Positions 9,227 to 17,096 of a stretch of DNA of 64,000 nucleotides are shown here, in pieces. A program made the translations under genes and the position numbers. The stretch is taken from positions 1,426,001-1,490,000 of the forward strand of contig OZ243951.1 of the NCBI GenBank assembly GCA_965214565.1. Reading direction: 5' to 3'. The notes beneath the pieces are model-generated. The model was not told the DNA's origin. It searched no databases and saw only the letters and a list, made by a program, of their open reading frames with translations. Source of the DNA: VXYK01 sp965214565. GTDB lineage: Bacteria > Actinomycetota > Acidimicrobiia > Acidimicrobiales > Aldehydirespiratoraceae. The stretch's first letter is position 1. Every line of letters begins with the position of its first letter.

Positions 9227-10117
9227 GTGCCTCCCCGATTCGACACCGTCTCGTTCCTGTCCGATTACGGACACTCCGACGAGTTCGTGGGTGTCGTCCA
9301 CTCGGTGATCCGCTCGATAGCCCCACACGTCGAGGTCATCGATGTCACCCACGGAATCGCCGCACACGACACCCGAGCAGGAGGTCTGGCCCTCGCCCGG
9401 GCCGCCAACTACCTGTGCCCCGGAGTGGTCCTGGCGGTCGTCGACCCAACGGTCGGGACCTCCCGGCGGCCGGTCGTGATCGAAGTCGGTGATGGAGCCT
9501 CCTATCTGGTCGGGCCCGACAACGGGCTGGTGGCCCCTGCCGTGGGCCTGGTGGGAGGCGCCACACGAGCAATCGAACTGACGTCACCCCACCACCGGTT
9601 GCCCTCGGTCACAGGAGCGACCTTCGACGGCCGTGACGTGTTCGCGCCGGCGGCTGCACACCTCTGCAACGGGGTGCCCCTCGAGGAACTCGGACCAGAC
9701 ATCGACACAGCTGGCCTGGTCCCCGGGGTGTTGCCCGTGAGCCAGCTTCAAGGCGGTGAACTGGTTGCCGAGGTGCTGTGGATCGACCGTTTCGGCAACT
9801 GCCAGTTGAACGTCGACCCCGTCGATGTCGCCGGCTTCGGAACGACCATGACGGTGGCCCTCCCGAACATCACCAAGATCGGAGTGCTCGTTCGTGCCTA
9901 CGACGAGATCCCGACCGGTCGAGCGGGGCTGTTGGTCGACTCGAGTGGCTTGCTCTCACTTGCTGTCGCCAGAGGATCAGCGGCGAGCGAATTCGGTCTG
10001 GATGAAGGCGACGAGATTCGCCTGACCGCCACCGACGAAGGCACGGCGCAAGCAGATCCCCAACGCAGCGGTGCGACTATCGCGGTTGAGATCCAAAGAA
10101 AGGGACACCACCAATGA
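9227..10117 (+). CDS. SAM hydrolase (DUF62 / SAM hydroxide adenosyltransferase)
   Basis: A 296-residue member of the DUF62 family, relatives of the fluorinase and chlorinase, which hydrolyse S-adenosylmethionine to adenosine and methionine using a water-derived hydroxide. The N-terminal domain has FLSDYGHSDEFVGV, VVDPTVGTSRRPV and VGPDNGLV; the C-terminal domain has WIDRFGNCQLNV. Start GTG 9227 lies 7 bases after TAGCGT (9214-9219), a hexamer that overlaps the proC stop codon. The stop overlaps the ATG of a tiny membrane-peptide gene as ATGA. Confidence 0.88.
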   Translation: MPPRFDTVSFLSDYGHSDEFVGVVHSVIRSIAPHVEVIDVTHGIAAHDTRAGGLALARAANYLCPGVVLAVVDPTVGTSRRPVVIEVGDGASYLVGPDNGLVAPAVGLVGGATRAIELTSPHHRLPSVTGATFDGRDVFAPAAAHLCNGVPLEELGPDIDTAGLVPGVLPVSQLQGGELVAEVLWIDRFGNCQLNVDPVDVAGFGTTMTVALPNITKIGVLVRAYDEIPTGRAGLLVDSSGLLSLAVARGSAASEFGLDEGDEIRLTATDEGTAQADPQRSGATIAVEIQRKGHHQ

Positions 10118-10197
10118 GAAGCGGAACCACCATCGCCATCATCGTCTTGCTGGTACTGATTCTGGGTGCCGGAGTAGTCCAGTTCCTGTTGCTCTGA
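10114..10197 (+). CDS. 27-residue single-span membrane peptide
   Basis: A 27-codon gene whose ATG overlaps the stop of the SAM hydrolase gene (ATGA), which implies coupled translation. After a short basic start (MRSGT) almost the whole product is hydrophobic, from about residue 6 to 27, and would form one membrane span. It ends 76 bases before the acyl-CoA ligase. No function can be given. The composition and the exact four-base coupling make it more likely real than chance. Confidence 0.5.
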   Translation: MRSGTTIAIIVLLVLILGAGVVQFLLL

Positions 10198-10273
10198 GGT
10201 GCGGTGACGGTCGCTTAGCCCGGCCTGGCCGAGCGTGCCATCATTACGGTGATCGAGACAAGGACCCGTCACC

Positions 10274-11797
10274 GTGAACATCGCAACTCTGCTCGAAGAC
10301 CATCCCGGCAGCCGTACCGCCATCATCTCCGGCGGCGACCGTGTCTCCTATGGTCAGCTTCGAGAGGAGATCGCCGCCACCCGAGACGTGCTCGTGGGGC
10401 TGGGCCTCTCTGAAGGTGATCGAGTCGCCATCCTCTGCGGCACGAACACACGCTTCGTGCGTGCCTGGTACGCGGTGGTCGGCGCAGGCATGGTGGCGGT
10501 GCCGCTCAACCCGCAGGCGCCTGCTGCTGAGATCCAACGGGAGCTGTCGGTGGTCAATGCCAGAGCGGTGATTGCCGGCCCGGCCGGTGTGACACCCCTT
10601 GAATCGCTCGACCGGGGTGCGGTCGCTTCGCTTGAACATTGCCTGGTGCCGTCGGGTGTGGTGCTCGAAGGTGCCGTCGATCTTGATGCTGCGGTCGCCC
10701 AGGCCACTGTCTCCCAGGCCACTGGCACTCAGACTGAGGCATCCCCGATCGTGGATCGAGACGACGAGCAGCTCGCCACGCTGCTGTTCACCAGCGGCAC
10801 CGCGGGCAGCCCCAAAGCTGCCATGCTCACCCACGGCAACCTGGCGTCGAACATTCGCCAGGTGCTGGCACGGCCCGAACAGGTGGCCCGACCCGACGAC
10901 GTCTCTGTCTGCGTCGTTCCGCTGTTCCATGTGCTCGGCCTCAACTCGATCCTCAACCTCTCGCTCTGGGTCGGGTCGACGCTGGTGCTGGTTGAACGGT
11001 TCGATCCGATGTCGATGGTCGAGCTCATCGTCGAGGAGCAGGTCAGCACTATGGCCGGTCCGCCGACGATGTGGTCGGCGCTGACCCAGCTCGAAGACGT
11101 CCCCGAAGGGACCTTCTCCTCGATCCGTCTGGCCGCCTCGGGCGCAGCGGCGATCCCGGATCGCATTGTCACCGAGTTTCAGTCCCGCTTCGGTATCCGG
11201 ATCTATGAGGGTTACGGCCTGACTGAGGCGAGCCCGACAGTCACGCTCGCGACCGGCACCGATGCCCCGATCGGTTCGATAGGCCGACCGGTCCCCGGCT
11301 TGGAGGTGCGCCTGGTGGACGGCGGCGGCGACGTGCTGGTCGGGGATCCGGGTGAGGTGCTGGTGCGGGGTCCCAACGTGTTCAGGGGGTATCTGGGCGA
11401 CCCGGTCGCGACCGCTCGGGTCATCGACGAGGATGGGTGGCTCCACACGGGAGACATCGCAGTCGTTGATGACGACGGTTACCTGTTTCTGGTGGACCGG
11501 GCCAAGGACCTTGTGATCGTTTCGGGGTTCAACGTGTTCCCTGCCGAGGTTGAACGGGTGCTCGTCACTCATCCGGCGGTCCGTGAGGCGGGCGTTGTCG
11601 GTGTGCCGCACCCGCATAGCGGGGAGACGGTGAAGGCCTTCGTTGTCGCCGTGGACGGCCACATCGTCGAAGAGGACGAGCTGGTGGCTTGGTGCGCCAA
11701 CGAACTGGCTCGCTACAAGTGCCCCACCAAGGTTGACCTGGTCGATGAGATCCCTCGCGGGATGGGTGGCAAGGTGCTGCGCCGCGAACTGCGGTGA
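10274..11797 (+). CDS. acyl-CoA ligase / AMP-dependent synthetase
   Basis: A 507-residue ANL-superfamily enzyme that activates a carboxylic acid as acyl-AMP and transfers it to CoA. Visible motifs: the ATP loop LLFTSGTAGSPKAAMLTHGN (about 175-194), YGLTEASP, the hinge region LHTGDIAVVDDDGYLFLVDRAKD, and the C-terminal catalytic lysine in GMGGKVLRREL. The length fits medium/long-chain FadD-like enzymes. GTG 10274 is preceded by AAGGA about 10 bases upstream, and a -10-like TACGGT lies at 10245-10250, so this gene has a leader. Substrate is not predictable. Confidence 0.88.
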   Translation: MNIATLLEDHPGSRTAIISGGDRVSYGQLREEIAATRDVLVGLGLSEGDRVAILCGTNTRFVRAWYAVVGAGMVAVPLNPQAPAAEIQRELSVVNARAVIAGPAGVTPLESLDRGAVASLEHCLVPSGVVLEGAVDLDAAVAQATVSQATGTQTEASPIVDRDDEQLATLLFTSGTAGSPKAAMLTHGNLASNIRQVLARPEQVARPDDVSVCVVPLFHVLGLNSILNLSLWVGSTLVLVERFDPMSMVELIVEEQVSTMAGPPTMWSALTQLEDVPEGTFSSIRLAASGAAAIPDRIVTEFQSRFGIRIYEGYGLTEASPTVTLATGTDAPIGSIGRPVPGLEVRLVDGGGDVLVGDPGEVLVRGPNVFRGYLGDPVATARVIDEDGWLHTGDIAVVDDDGYLFLVDRAKDLVIVSGFNVFPAEVERVLVTHPAVREAGVVGVPHPHSGETVKAFVVAVDGHIVEEDELVAWCANELARYKCPTKVDLVDEIPRGMGGKVLRRELR

Positions 11798-11815
11798 CCC
11801 CGACTGTGAACGCAA

Positions 11816-11839
11816 GAACCGATTGGCTCTGCTCGGTTC
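11816..11839 (+). terminator. hairpin after acyl-CoA ligase
   Basis: Inverted repeat GAACCGA (11816-11822) and TCGGTTC (11833-11839) with a 10-base loop, 19 bases after the ligase stop. There is no T-run, so intrinsic termination is only suggested. Confidence 0.35.
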
Positions 11840-12071
11840 CGTAGCGAGGTGTCGTGCCGGTTGGTTCGGTGGGGTTTGTTGGTAGCGGTTTAGGGTCGCG
11901 ACCGCGGCTTCGTGTTGTCGAAGGCGCGCGAACCCTCAGGCGTTGCGTGGCCAATCTTGAGGGTTTGCCCTGTTCGGGGGAGGCAATTTACAGGTTAGCG
12001 TTGTGCCTGGTAGATACCTGTTTTGTGGGGGCTGCAAGGTCTGCCAGCGGAAAAATATTTGGTGGCTTGAT
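11840..12071. other. non-coding stretch upstream of surface-protein gene 1
   Basis: Part of a 317-base gap without a convincing gene. The last ~40 bases (12040-12071, AAATATTTGGTGGCTTGATT) are partly conserved in front of the second surface-protein gene on the other strand near 25647-25680, so they belong to a shared upstream region. A 10-base palindrome GGTCGCGACC lies at 11894-11903. I see nothing else in it. Confidence 0.5.
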
Positions 12072-12105
12072 TTGACGCGGGGGGGGGGGGGGCCGCCACT
12101 ATGTA
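12072..12105 (+). promoter_or_regulatory. poly-G spacer promoter of surface-protein gene 1
   Basis: A -35-like TTGACG (12072-12077), then C and 14 consecutive G (12079-12092), then CCGCCAC and a -10-like TATGTA (12100-12105) 9 bases before ATG 12115. The space between the hexamers is 22 bases, longer than the usual 16-18. The same elements (TTGACG, C, poly-G, TATnnn) precede the paralogous gene at 25603 in reverse orientation with 18 G and a 19-base space. Slippage in the G-run would change the spacer length and so promoter strength; that mechanism is inference from known spacer-variable promoters. Confidence 0.6.
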
Positions 12106-12114
12106 TCTACGGCC

Positions 12115-13806
12115 ATGAAGAGCCGTTTGTGTTTCGCGTCCCGTTGGTTGAAGCTGTCTGAGCGTGGGAGGCGTTTCAAGCCGAGTGGGCTTGTGGTCGT
12201 GTTGGTGGCGTTGTGTGCGTCTGTGTTGGTGCCGGTGACCGCTGCTGCTCATGACCCGGTGTTTGTGCCTCGCACGGAGACGCGGCAGGTTGAGGTGTAC
12301 AAGATGGTTCCTCAACCCGACGAGTGGGGCGTTGTCCGTACTGAGGATGTGTTCGAGGACCGGCAGGTTCAGGTCGGTACTGAGGATGTGTTCGAGGATC
12401 GGCAGGTTCAGGTCGACACAGTGGACGTGTTCGAAGACCGGAAGGTGAAGGTCGGGACTCAACCGGTGCAGGTGGGTACTGAGCGGGTGAAGGTCGGCAC
12501 CGAGCCGGTGTATTCGTTCAAGAACGAGCTTGTGAAGGTTGTCACCTATGAGGAGAGGTTGACACCGGTTTACGGGTATCGGTCTGTTCAGTATCCGTGT
12601 CCTCCGCCTGATCGTCCGTGTTTCAGGCGGGAACGCTACGTGACGGGCTTTGAGCCCCGGACTGTGGAGGTTGTGTCATGGGAGTGGCAGCGGGTCAGGG
12701 TCCAGACCGGTACCCGTGACGTGTTCGAGACCCGCCCTGTGATCGAGCATCACGACGTGTTCGTGACCCGCAGCGTCAAGGTCGGTACCCGCCCGGTGTT
12801 CGAGACCCGCAGCGTCAAGGTCGGTACCCGTCCGGTGTTCGAGACCCGCAGCGTCAAGGTCGGTACCCGTGACGTGGAGGGTTGGATTCCCCAGCCCGAC
12901 AAACGAGTGTTCTCCCACTTCGAGACCCGAACGGTCGTTGATCCCAACCCAGACCACGGCACCTATACACACGACCCATCTGAACACACCTGCCCCACCG
13001 GGCAGCACATGAGGCCTTTCCCGAAAATGTGGGCGATACGCGGGTATAACGGTGAGCCGACGACATATCAGCTAGCTGAGCCATCGGATCACCATGCTGG
13101 TTCGGACATCGCGGTAGTTGCGAAGTGGTATGCAAGCGATCTGCATACTGGTTGCCATATTCCTAACCATGTGTTCGCCCCCAAGCCAGCCCCCGGCGGT
13201 GCCGGGCTGGCAGGGCTCTTGGACGACCTAAAGAAGACTGTCACCGCTGTTCCCAACGCGATCGTCAAGCCGCCTATCGTCAAGATAACTACCGAACTGC
13301 GGAGCCTTTCGAGGGACGGATACGCGGCCATTCATTTGGGAGTGTGCTTCGTAGACAATTTTGCCACCGTGCTAGCCGACATGGTTGCCGGTGGCGTTCT
13401 TTGGAAAGTTCTCACGAAAAATTTTGAAGACACAGCAAATGCAATATTGGAGTTCGTCAAAAAACACCCGAAGGTAGCGTCAGCCCTCGCGTCTGTAGTC
13501 GGCTTGACGCATGCCGCCTTTTGTGCGTATGGGGTTGACCCGGTAGGCGACCTCAAGACGACCGACGACTCAGACACCGCCGATACCGACGACGACGAGA
13601 CCCCCACCACAACAACAACAACAACCACAACAACAACCGCGGCACCGGACGAGGAAGACGAGTCTGAGCACCCTGGGGCATGGGATCCGAAAACGTTTGA
13701 ACTCCGCCGTTTCCCGTACACAAAAAAAGGGAGCATCCCGAAGGCGTGTACGCAGGTGTTGTTCTCGACGCGCAAAGGAGACTGGATGGCGGTTTGCCCG
13801 AAGTGA
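12115..13806 (+). CDS. secreted modular repeat protein, surface family member 1
   Basis: A 563-residue protein of no family I recognise. Layout: basic N-terminus and hydrophobic segment (about 25-41) with a likely signal cleavage near TAAAHD; a valine-rich ectodomain (about 50-270) built from 13-residue units; a middle domain with CPTGQHMRPFP (about 293) and TGCHIP; a mostly helical part; an acidic then Thr-only linker (about 490-509) encoded by ACA/ACC triplets; and a C-terminal domain with FELRRF, a CT pair and the end AVCPK. The signal region (LKLSERGRRFKPS), middle domain, linker and C-terminus recur in the product of 24128-25603; the ectodomain does not. Export and surface location are inferred. 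The start ATG 12115 lies 9 bases after the -10-like hexamer. Confidence 0.8.
   Translation: MKSRLCFASRWLKLSERGRRFKPSGLVVVLVALCASVLVPVTAAAHDPVFVPRTETRQVEVYKMVPQPDEWGVVRTEDVFEDRQVQVGTEDVFEDRQVQVDTVDVFEDRKVKVGTQPVQVGTERVKVGTEPVYSFKNELVKVVTYEERLTPVYGYRSVQYPCPPPDRPCFRRERYVTGFEPRTVEVVSWEWQRVRVQTGTRDVFETRPVIEHHDVFVTRSVKVGTRPVFETRSVKVGTRPVFETRSVKVGTRDVEGWIPQPDKRVFSHFETRTVVDPNPDHGTYTHDPSEHTCPTGQHMRPFPKMWAIRGYNGEPTTYQLAEPSDHHAGSDIAVVAKWYASDLHTGCHIPNHVFAPKPAPGGAGLAGLLDDLKKTVTAVPNAIVKPPIVKITTELRSLSRDGYAAIHLGVCFVDNFATVLADMVAGGVLWKVLTKNFEDTANAILEFVKKHPKVASALASVVGLTHAAFCAYGVDPVGDLKTTDDSDTADTDDDETPTTTTTTTTTTTAAPDEEDESEHPGAWDPKTFELRRFPYTKKGSIPKACTQVLFSTRKGDWMAVCPK
12340..12456 (+). repeat. 39-bp coding repeat, block A (3 units)
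   Basis: Three in-frame 39-base units (12340, 12379, 12418), each encoding a variant of TEDVFEDRQVQVG. The first two units are almost identical in DNA; the third has diverged (TVDVFEDRKVKVG) and is followed by shortened copies (QPVQVGTERVKVG). The alternating Val/charged pattern suggests stacked beta-strands. Confidence 0.85.
12754..12870 (+). repeat. 39-bp coding repeat, block B (3 units)
   Basis: Three in-frame 39-base units (12754, 12793, 12832) encoding variants of PVFETRSVKVGTR. Units two and three are nearly identical at the DNA level, which points to recent expansion or homogenisation. The motif has the same period as block A, so the whole ectodomain probably arose by amplification of one 13-residue strand-turn unit. 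Confidence 0.85.
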
Positions 13807-14011
13807 CATCTGTGAACGCACTCGAGCACCGCGGGTATCGTTGGCCACCCCGCGCGACCGTCTGGCGAGGTCGGTTAAGTCATGCTCGACTACTACCAGT
13901 CCACACCATCGCGACCGGTCGTCGCCGGTGGCATCTGTGAGTGACCTTGAGGGCTGGGCGACGAGATCGCTTGAGTTGTCAGCTGGCGACCGTGTACCAT
14001 GCTTGGGGACC

Positions 14012-14083
14012 ATGACCGGAGAGACACCAACCGCGACCAGCGAGACTTTTGCCCGCGGTTGCCGTGTTTGCCATGACTGTTGA
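14012..14083 (+). CDS. short coupled ORF with MTGETPT start
   Basis: A 23-codon frame beginning MTGETPTATSE and ending in CRVCHDC. A -10-like TACCAT lies at 13995-14000. Its opening resembles the start of the small membrane protein at 22913-23179 (MTGSAETPT) and a truncated start at 22854-22886 (MTDRTETPE). It overlaps the next gene by 11 bases, so it may be a short leader or the displaced original N-terminus of that gene after a frameshift. Tentative. Confidence 0.3.
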   Translation: MTGETPTATSETFARGCRVCHDC

Positions 14084-14576
14084 AGAGTTTACCGACACGC
14101 CGCCTGTGGACGCTCCTAGTCGTGCTGCCCTGCTTCGGGCAGTGGGCAAGCTCTGTGTGTTCTGGTTTGGTTATAATCTGATGTTCGTTTCTGTGCTAGT
14201 GGGTGTCGGGGACGTCGACCCGCCGTTGCCTTGGATGTCGTCGGCGGCGGCGGTGGGCTGTGTGGCGTTTGGCTGGGTGGCGCGGGGCTGGGTTCGGGAC
14301 TGGGTTATTGCGTATAGGGAAAACCGCCGCTCAAAAGCAACGCACGGTGAGAACCGTCAGCCGTTTGACGCTTCCATGTTTCTGGCGGTGTCCCGTTTAT
14401 GGGTGCGCAGCTTCATGTTCTATCTGATGTGCTTTTCTGCGCTATGGGTAATCATCTTCAGCCGGCCTTGGGGTTGGATGTCGTGGGGTGCGCTGGTGGT
14501 GTGGGTGGCCTGGGGCTGGGTTATTGCGTATAGGCAATACCGCCGTTCAGAAGCAACGCACGGTGAGGGCTCGTGA
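14073..14576 (+). CDS. multi-span membrane protein with internal duplication
   Basis: A 167-residue protein with four likely membrane segments arranged as two hairpins. The two halves end in related cytoplasmic-looking motifs, WVIAYRENRRSKATHGE and WVIAYRQYRRSEATHGE, so the gene arose by an internal duplication. The hydrophobic segments are rich in Trp and Gly. ATG 14073 is chosen because the residues upstream in frame are not family-like, although GTG 14064 and TTG 14049 are possible; no TAnnnT hexamer sits at the leaderless distance, so it may be coupled to the short frame at 14012. No known family recognised. Confidence 0.55.
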   Translation: MTVEEFTDTPPVDAPSRAALLRAVGKLCVFWFGYNLMFVSVLVGVGDVDPPLPWMSSAAAVGCVAFGWVARGWVRDWVIAYRENRRSKATHGENRQPFDASMFLAVSRLWVRSFMFYLMCFSALWVIIFSRPWGWMSWGALVVWVAWGWVIAYRQYRRSEATHGEGS

Positions 14577-14596
14577 GCCGCTCCTCACTTTCAGCG

Positions 14597-14800
14597 CTAG
14601 TTGTGGTGGCCGCGGCGTTGTGTGCGCCGGTGTTTGGTTCCGGTGACGGTTGGTGCTCATGACACGACTTACACACCCCGCACAGAGACGCGGCGGATGG
14701 CTGTGTACAAGCATGTTCCTCAAGCCGACGTGTGGGGTGTTGTCCGCACCGAGGCGTGTTCGAGGACCGGCAGGTTCAGGTCGGTACCGAGCCACGCTGC
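14597..14800 (+). pseudogene. frameshifted 5' fragment of surface-protein gene 1
   Basis: This stretch aligns with about 12189-12390 of surface-protein gene 1. In one frame it reads TPRTETRRMAVYKHVPQADVWGVVRTE, split here as TPRTETRRMAVYK and HVPQADVWGVVRTE, against VPRTETRQVEVYK and MVPQPDEWGVVRTE in the intact gene. At RTE the intact GAGGATGTG is GAGGCGTG here, a one-base loss that shifts the frame, after which the DNA still matches (TGTTCGAGGACCGGCAGGTT) for about 35 bases. There is no intact start or downstream part. It is a decayed or silent partial copy. Confidence 0.75.
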
Positions 14801-14982
14801 TTGACCGATGGCCGCGACCAGGAGGCTTGGTTTCGGCACCTCGCTGCGGTGACAGCCCGTAGACGGAGACTCGTCAAGCCCTGTTTGCGGTTATGGGTCT
14901 CGGCCCTACGTGTGGAGGTGGTTAGGTCAGGGCAGAATGAGCAAACGAACCGTCGTTAGCTGCGGCGGCTACGGTTGTTGTG

Positions 14983-15648
14983 GTGAACGGCAACGAACCG
15001 ATCCCTGAAGCAACGGTGGCTCGTCTGCCGGTGTATTTGAGGAGCCTTATGGAGTTGGCTGCGAGCGGTCCGGCGACCGTCTCCTCGGTGGGTCTCGCGG
15101 AACTGGCCGGCGTCAACGACGCCAAGGTACGGAAGGACCTCAGCTATCTCGGTCCGCACGGAACCAGAGGTGTCGGTTACAACGTTGACCATCTGATCGT
15201 TGAGATCAGCTGTGCGCTGGGGGTGACCAACACCTGGCCGGTCGTGATCTGCGGGCTCGGCAATCTCGGCCAGGCGCTGGCCAACCACACCGGCTTCGCA
15301 GACAGGGGGTTCCCGATCGCTGCTGCGGTAGACACCGACCCCGCCAAGATCGGCACCACGATCGATGGTGTAGCGGTGCATCATCCCGAGCACCTGCCAG
15401 AGGTCGTGGCCGAACACCAGGTTGCTGTCGGGATCATTACCACTCCCGCTGAAGGGGCGCAGGAGACAGTCGATTTGCTCGTCGAAGCCGGGGTTCGTTC
15501 GATTCTCAGTTTCGCCCCGGCAGTGTTGGCGGCACCAACCGGGATCGACGTCCGCTACGTCGACCTCTCCACCGAACTGCAGATCCTCGGTTTTCATCTC
15601 CAACGGCAGCAACCGCCCCACAGCGGAGAGGTCGCCGAAATCTCCTGA
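14983..15648 (+). CDS. rex: redox-sensing transcriptional repressor Rex
   Basis: NADH/NAD+-sensing repressor of respiratory and heme genes in actinobacteria. The 221-residue protein has an N-terminal winged helix (about 1-75, with RLPVYLRSLMEL, AGVNDAKVRKDLSYLGPHGTRG) and a Rossmann domain with ICGLGNLGQALA. It stands directly before hemA, as in Streptomyces, where rex controls its own hem operon. GTG 14980 is in frame two bases-plus-codon earlier, but TACGGT at 14970-14975 followed by 7 bases favours GTG 14983. I could not find a clear Rex operator in the window. Confidence 0.92.
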   Translation: MNGNEPIPEATVARLPVYLRSLMELAASGPATVSSVGLAELAGVNDAKVRKDLSYLGPHGTRGVGYNVDHLIVEISCALGVTNTWPVVICGLGNLGQALANHTGFADRGFPIAAAVDTDPAKIGTTIDGVAVHHPEHLPEVVAEHQVAVGIITTPAEGAQETVDLLVEAGVRSILSFAPAVLAAPTGIDVRYVDLSTELQILGFHLQRQQPPHSGEVAEIS

Positions 15649-15669
15649 AACAGGTACCGTTCTGTTGTT

Positions 15670-15728
15670 CTGAAGTATTGAGCCCTGAAGTATTGAGCCC
15701 TGAAGTATTGAGCCCTGAAGTATTGAGC
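15670..15728 (+). repeat. 15-bp tandem repeat between rex and hemA
   Basis: Four head-to-tail copies of CTGAAGTATTGAGCC (15670, 15685, 15700, 15715), the last incomplete by one base, in the 127-base gap between rex and hemA. The unit is not palindromic and does not resemble a Rex operator. Copy-number change would alter the distance from rex to hemA. Confidence 0.9.
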
Positions 15729-15775
15729 GGAGCCACGAGCGACCCGCTCCCGTACCGGATTCGAGGAACTCCGCT

Positions 15776-17035
15776 GTGTCGATCGTCGCGATTGGGTGTA
15801 ATCATCGGTCGACTCCGCTCGCCAAGCTCGAGCAGATGACCGTTACAGCCGACGACCTGCCCAAAGTGCTGGGCGGGCTGTCGCAGGCGGACCATCTCTC
15901 CGAAGTGGTGGTGCTGTCCACCTGCAACCGCGTCGAGGTGTACGCCTACGCCGAGCGCTTCCACGGCGGCTATCAGGATGTGCGTGAGTTCCTGGCCCGC
16001 CATGCAGGGTTGGCGCCCGAGGACGTGGCCGACCATCTCTACGCATACCACGACGCTGATGCGGTCCGGCACCTGTTCTCAGTCGCTGCGGGCCTTGATT
16101 CCGCGGTGGTGGGCGAGCATGAGATTCTCGGGCAGGTGCGCGACGCCTGGGATTGTTCGGTCTCTGAACGCACAGTCGGATCGGCTCTCGGTGCCCTGTT
16201 CCGGCACGCTGTCGAAGTGGGGAAACGCGCCCGCTCCGAGACTTCGATCGGGCGAGGAATCGCATCGGTGTCTCAAGCCGCGGTGGCCTTGGCCGATGAA
16301 CGCATCGGAGGCATCGCGGGACGCAGTGTGCTGGTGGTCGGCGCTGGTGAGATGGCCGAAGGAACGGTCAAGTCCCTCCTCAGAGCCGGTGCTTGCGAGA
16401 TCATTGTCGCCAACCGCACCCATGAGCGTGCCGAGCAGCTCGCGGCGCTCTGCGGCGGAACGGCCGTGCGTATCGAACAGCTCCCCGACGCCCTCTCACG
16501 AGCGGCTGTGCTGGTGACCAGCACCGGAGCGACCGAACTGATCCTGGCGGCCACTGATGTGGCGACGATGGCCGCTCGACGCGACGGTCTGCCACTGGTG
16601 ATCGTCGACATTGCCGTCCCCCGCGACGTCGATCCGGCAGCCGGCCGGCTCAAGGGCGTCACCCTGCTCAACATGGACGACATCGGCGAGTTCATCGACG
16701 GTGGCCTCGAGAGCCGCGACCGTGAAGTCGCCGGCGTCGTGGAGATAGTCGATGCTGAGGTTCAGCGCTACCGGTCGATCACCTCAGCACGCGAGGTGGC
16801 GCCGCTGATCAGTGCGCTCCGTCAGCAGGCCGAAGAGATCAGGTTGGCGGAACTCGAGCGGATCAGCACGAAACTGCCGGAACTCGATGCCGAGCATTGG
16901 GCGGCCGTGGAGGCTCTCACCAAACGGATCGTCAACAAGATGCTGCACGGGCCGTCAACGCATCTCAAAGAAGCTGCGGGGCGGGCCCGCGGGGATCGCC
17001 TGGCCGAGTCTCTGCGGGATCTCTATGACCTCTGA
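15776..17035 (+). CDS. hemA: glutamyl-tRNA reductase
   Basis: First committed enzyme of heme synthesis by the C5 route; it reduces glutamyl-tRNA to glutamate-1-semialdehyde with NADPH. The 419-residue product has the catalytic-cysteine motif STCNRVEVYAY (about 46-56), GEHEILGQVRDAW (about 110-122), and the NADPH-binding VLVVGAGEMAEGTVKSLL (about 184). Length is normal. GTG 15776 follows the 15-bp repeats. HemL (20612) takes its product. Confidence 0.95.
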   Translation: MSIVAIGCNHRSTPLAKLEQMTVTADDLPKVLGGLSQADHLSEVVVLSTCNRVEVYAYAERFHGGYQDVREFLARHAGLAPEDVADHLYAYHDADAVRHLFSVAAGLDSAVVGEHEILGQVRDAWDCSVSERTVGSALGALFRHAVEVGKRARSETSIGRGIASVSQAAVALADERIGGIAGRSVLVVGAGEMAEGTVKSLLRAGACEIIVANRTHERAEQLAALCGGTAVRIEQLPDALSRAAVLVTSTGATELILAATDVATMAARRDGLPLVIVDIAVPRDVDPAAGRLKGVTLLNMDDIGEFIDGGLESRDREVAGVVEIVDAEVQRYRSITSAREVAPLISALRQQAEEIRLAELERISTKLPELDAEHWAAVEALTKRIVNKMLHGPSTHLKEAAGRARGDRLAESLRDLYDL

Positions 17036-17096
17036 GTTCTGGTTGGAGCGGTCGGCGAGCGCAGCGGACCTGAGCGCTCCGACGGCGTAGTGAACC

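Noticed and set aside
10244..11815. 523-codon open frame on the minus strand across the acyl-CoA ligase gene
   Set aside because: It mirrors a clear ligase gene, its translation is rich in Arg/His/Asp without motifs, and long antisense frames are expected in high-GC DNA.
15670..15728. 15-bp repeats as a CRISPR array or a Rex operator
   Set aside because: Units are directly adjacent without spacers, and the unit lacks the TTGTGA/TCACAA palindrome of Rex sites.
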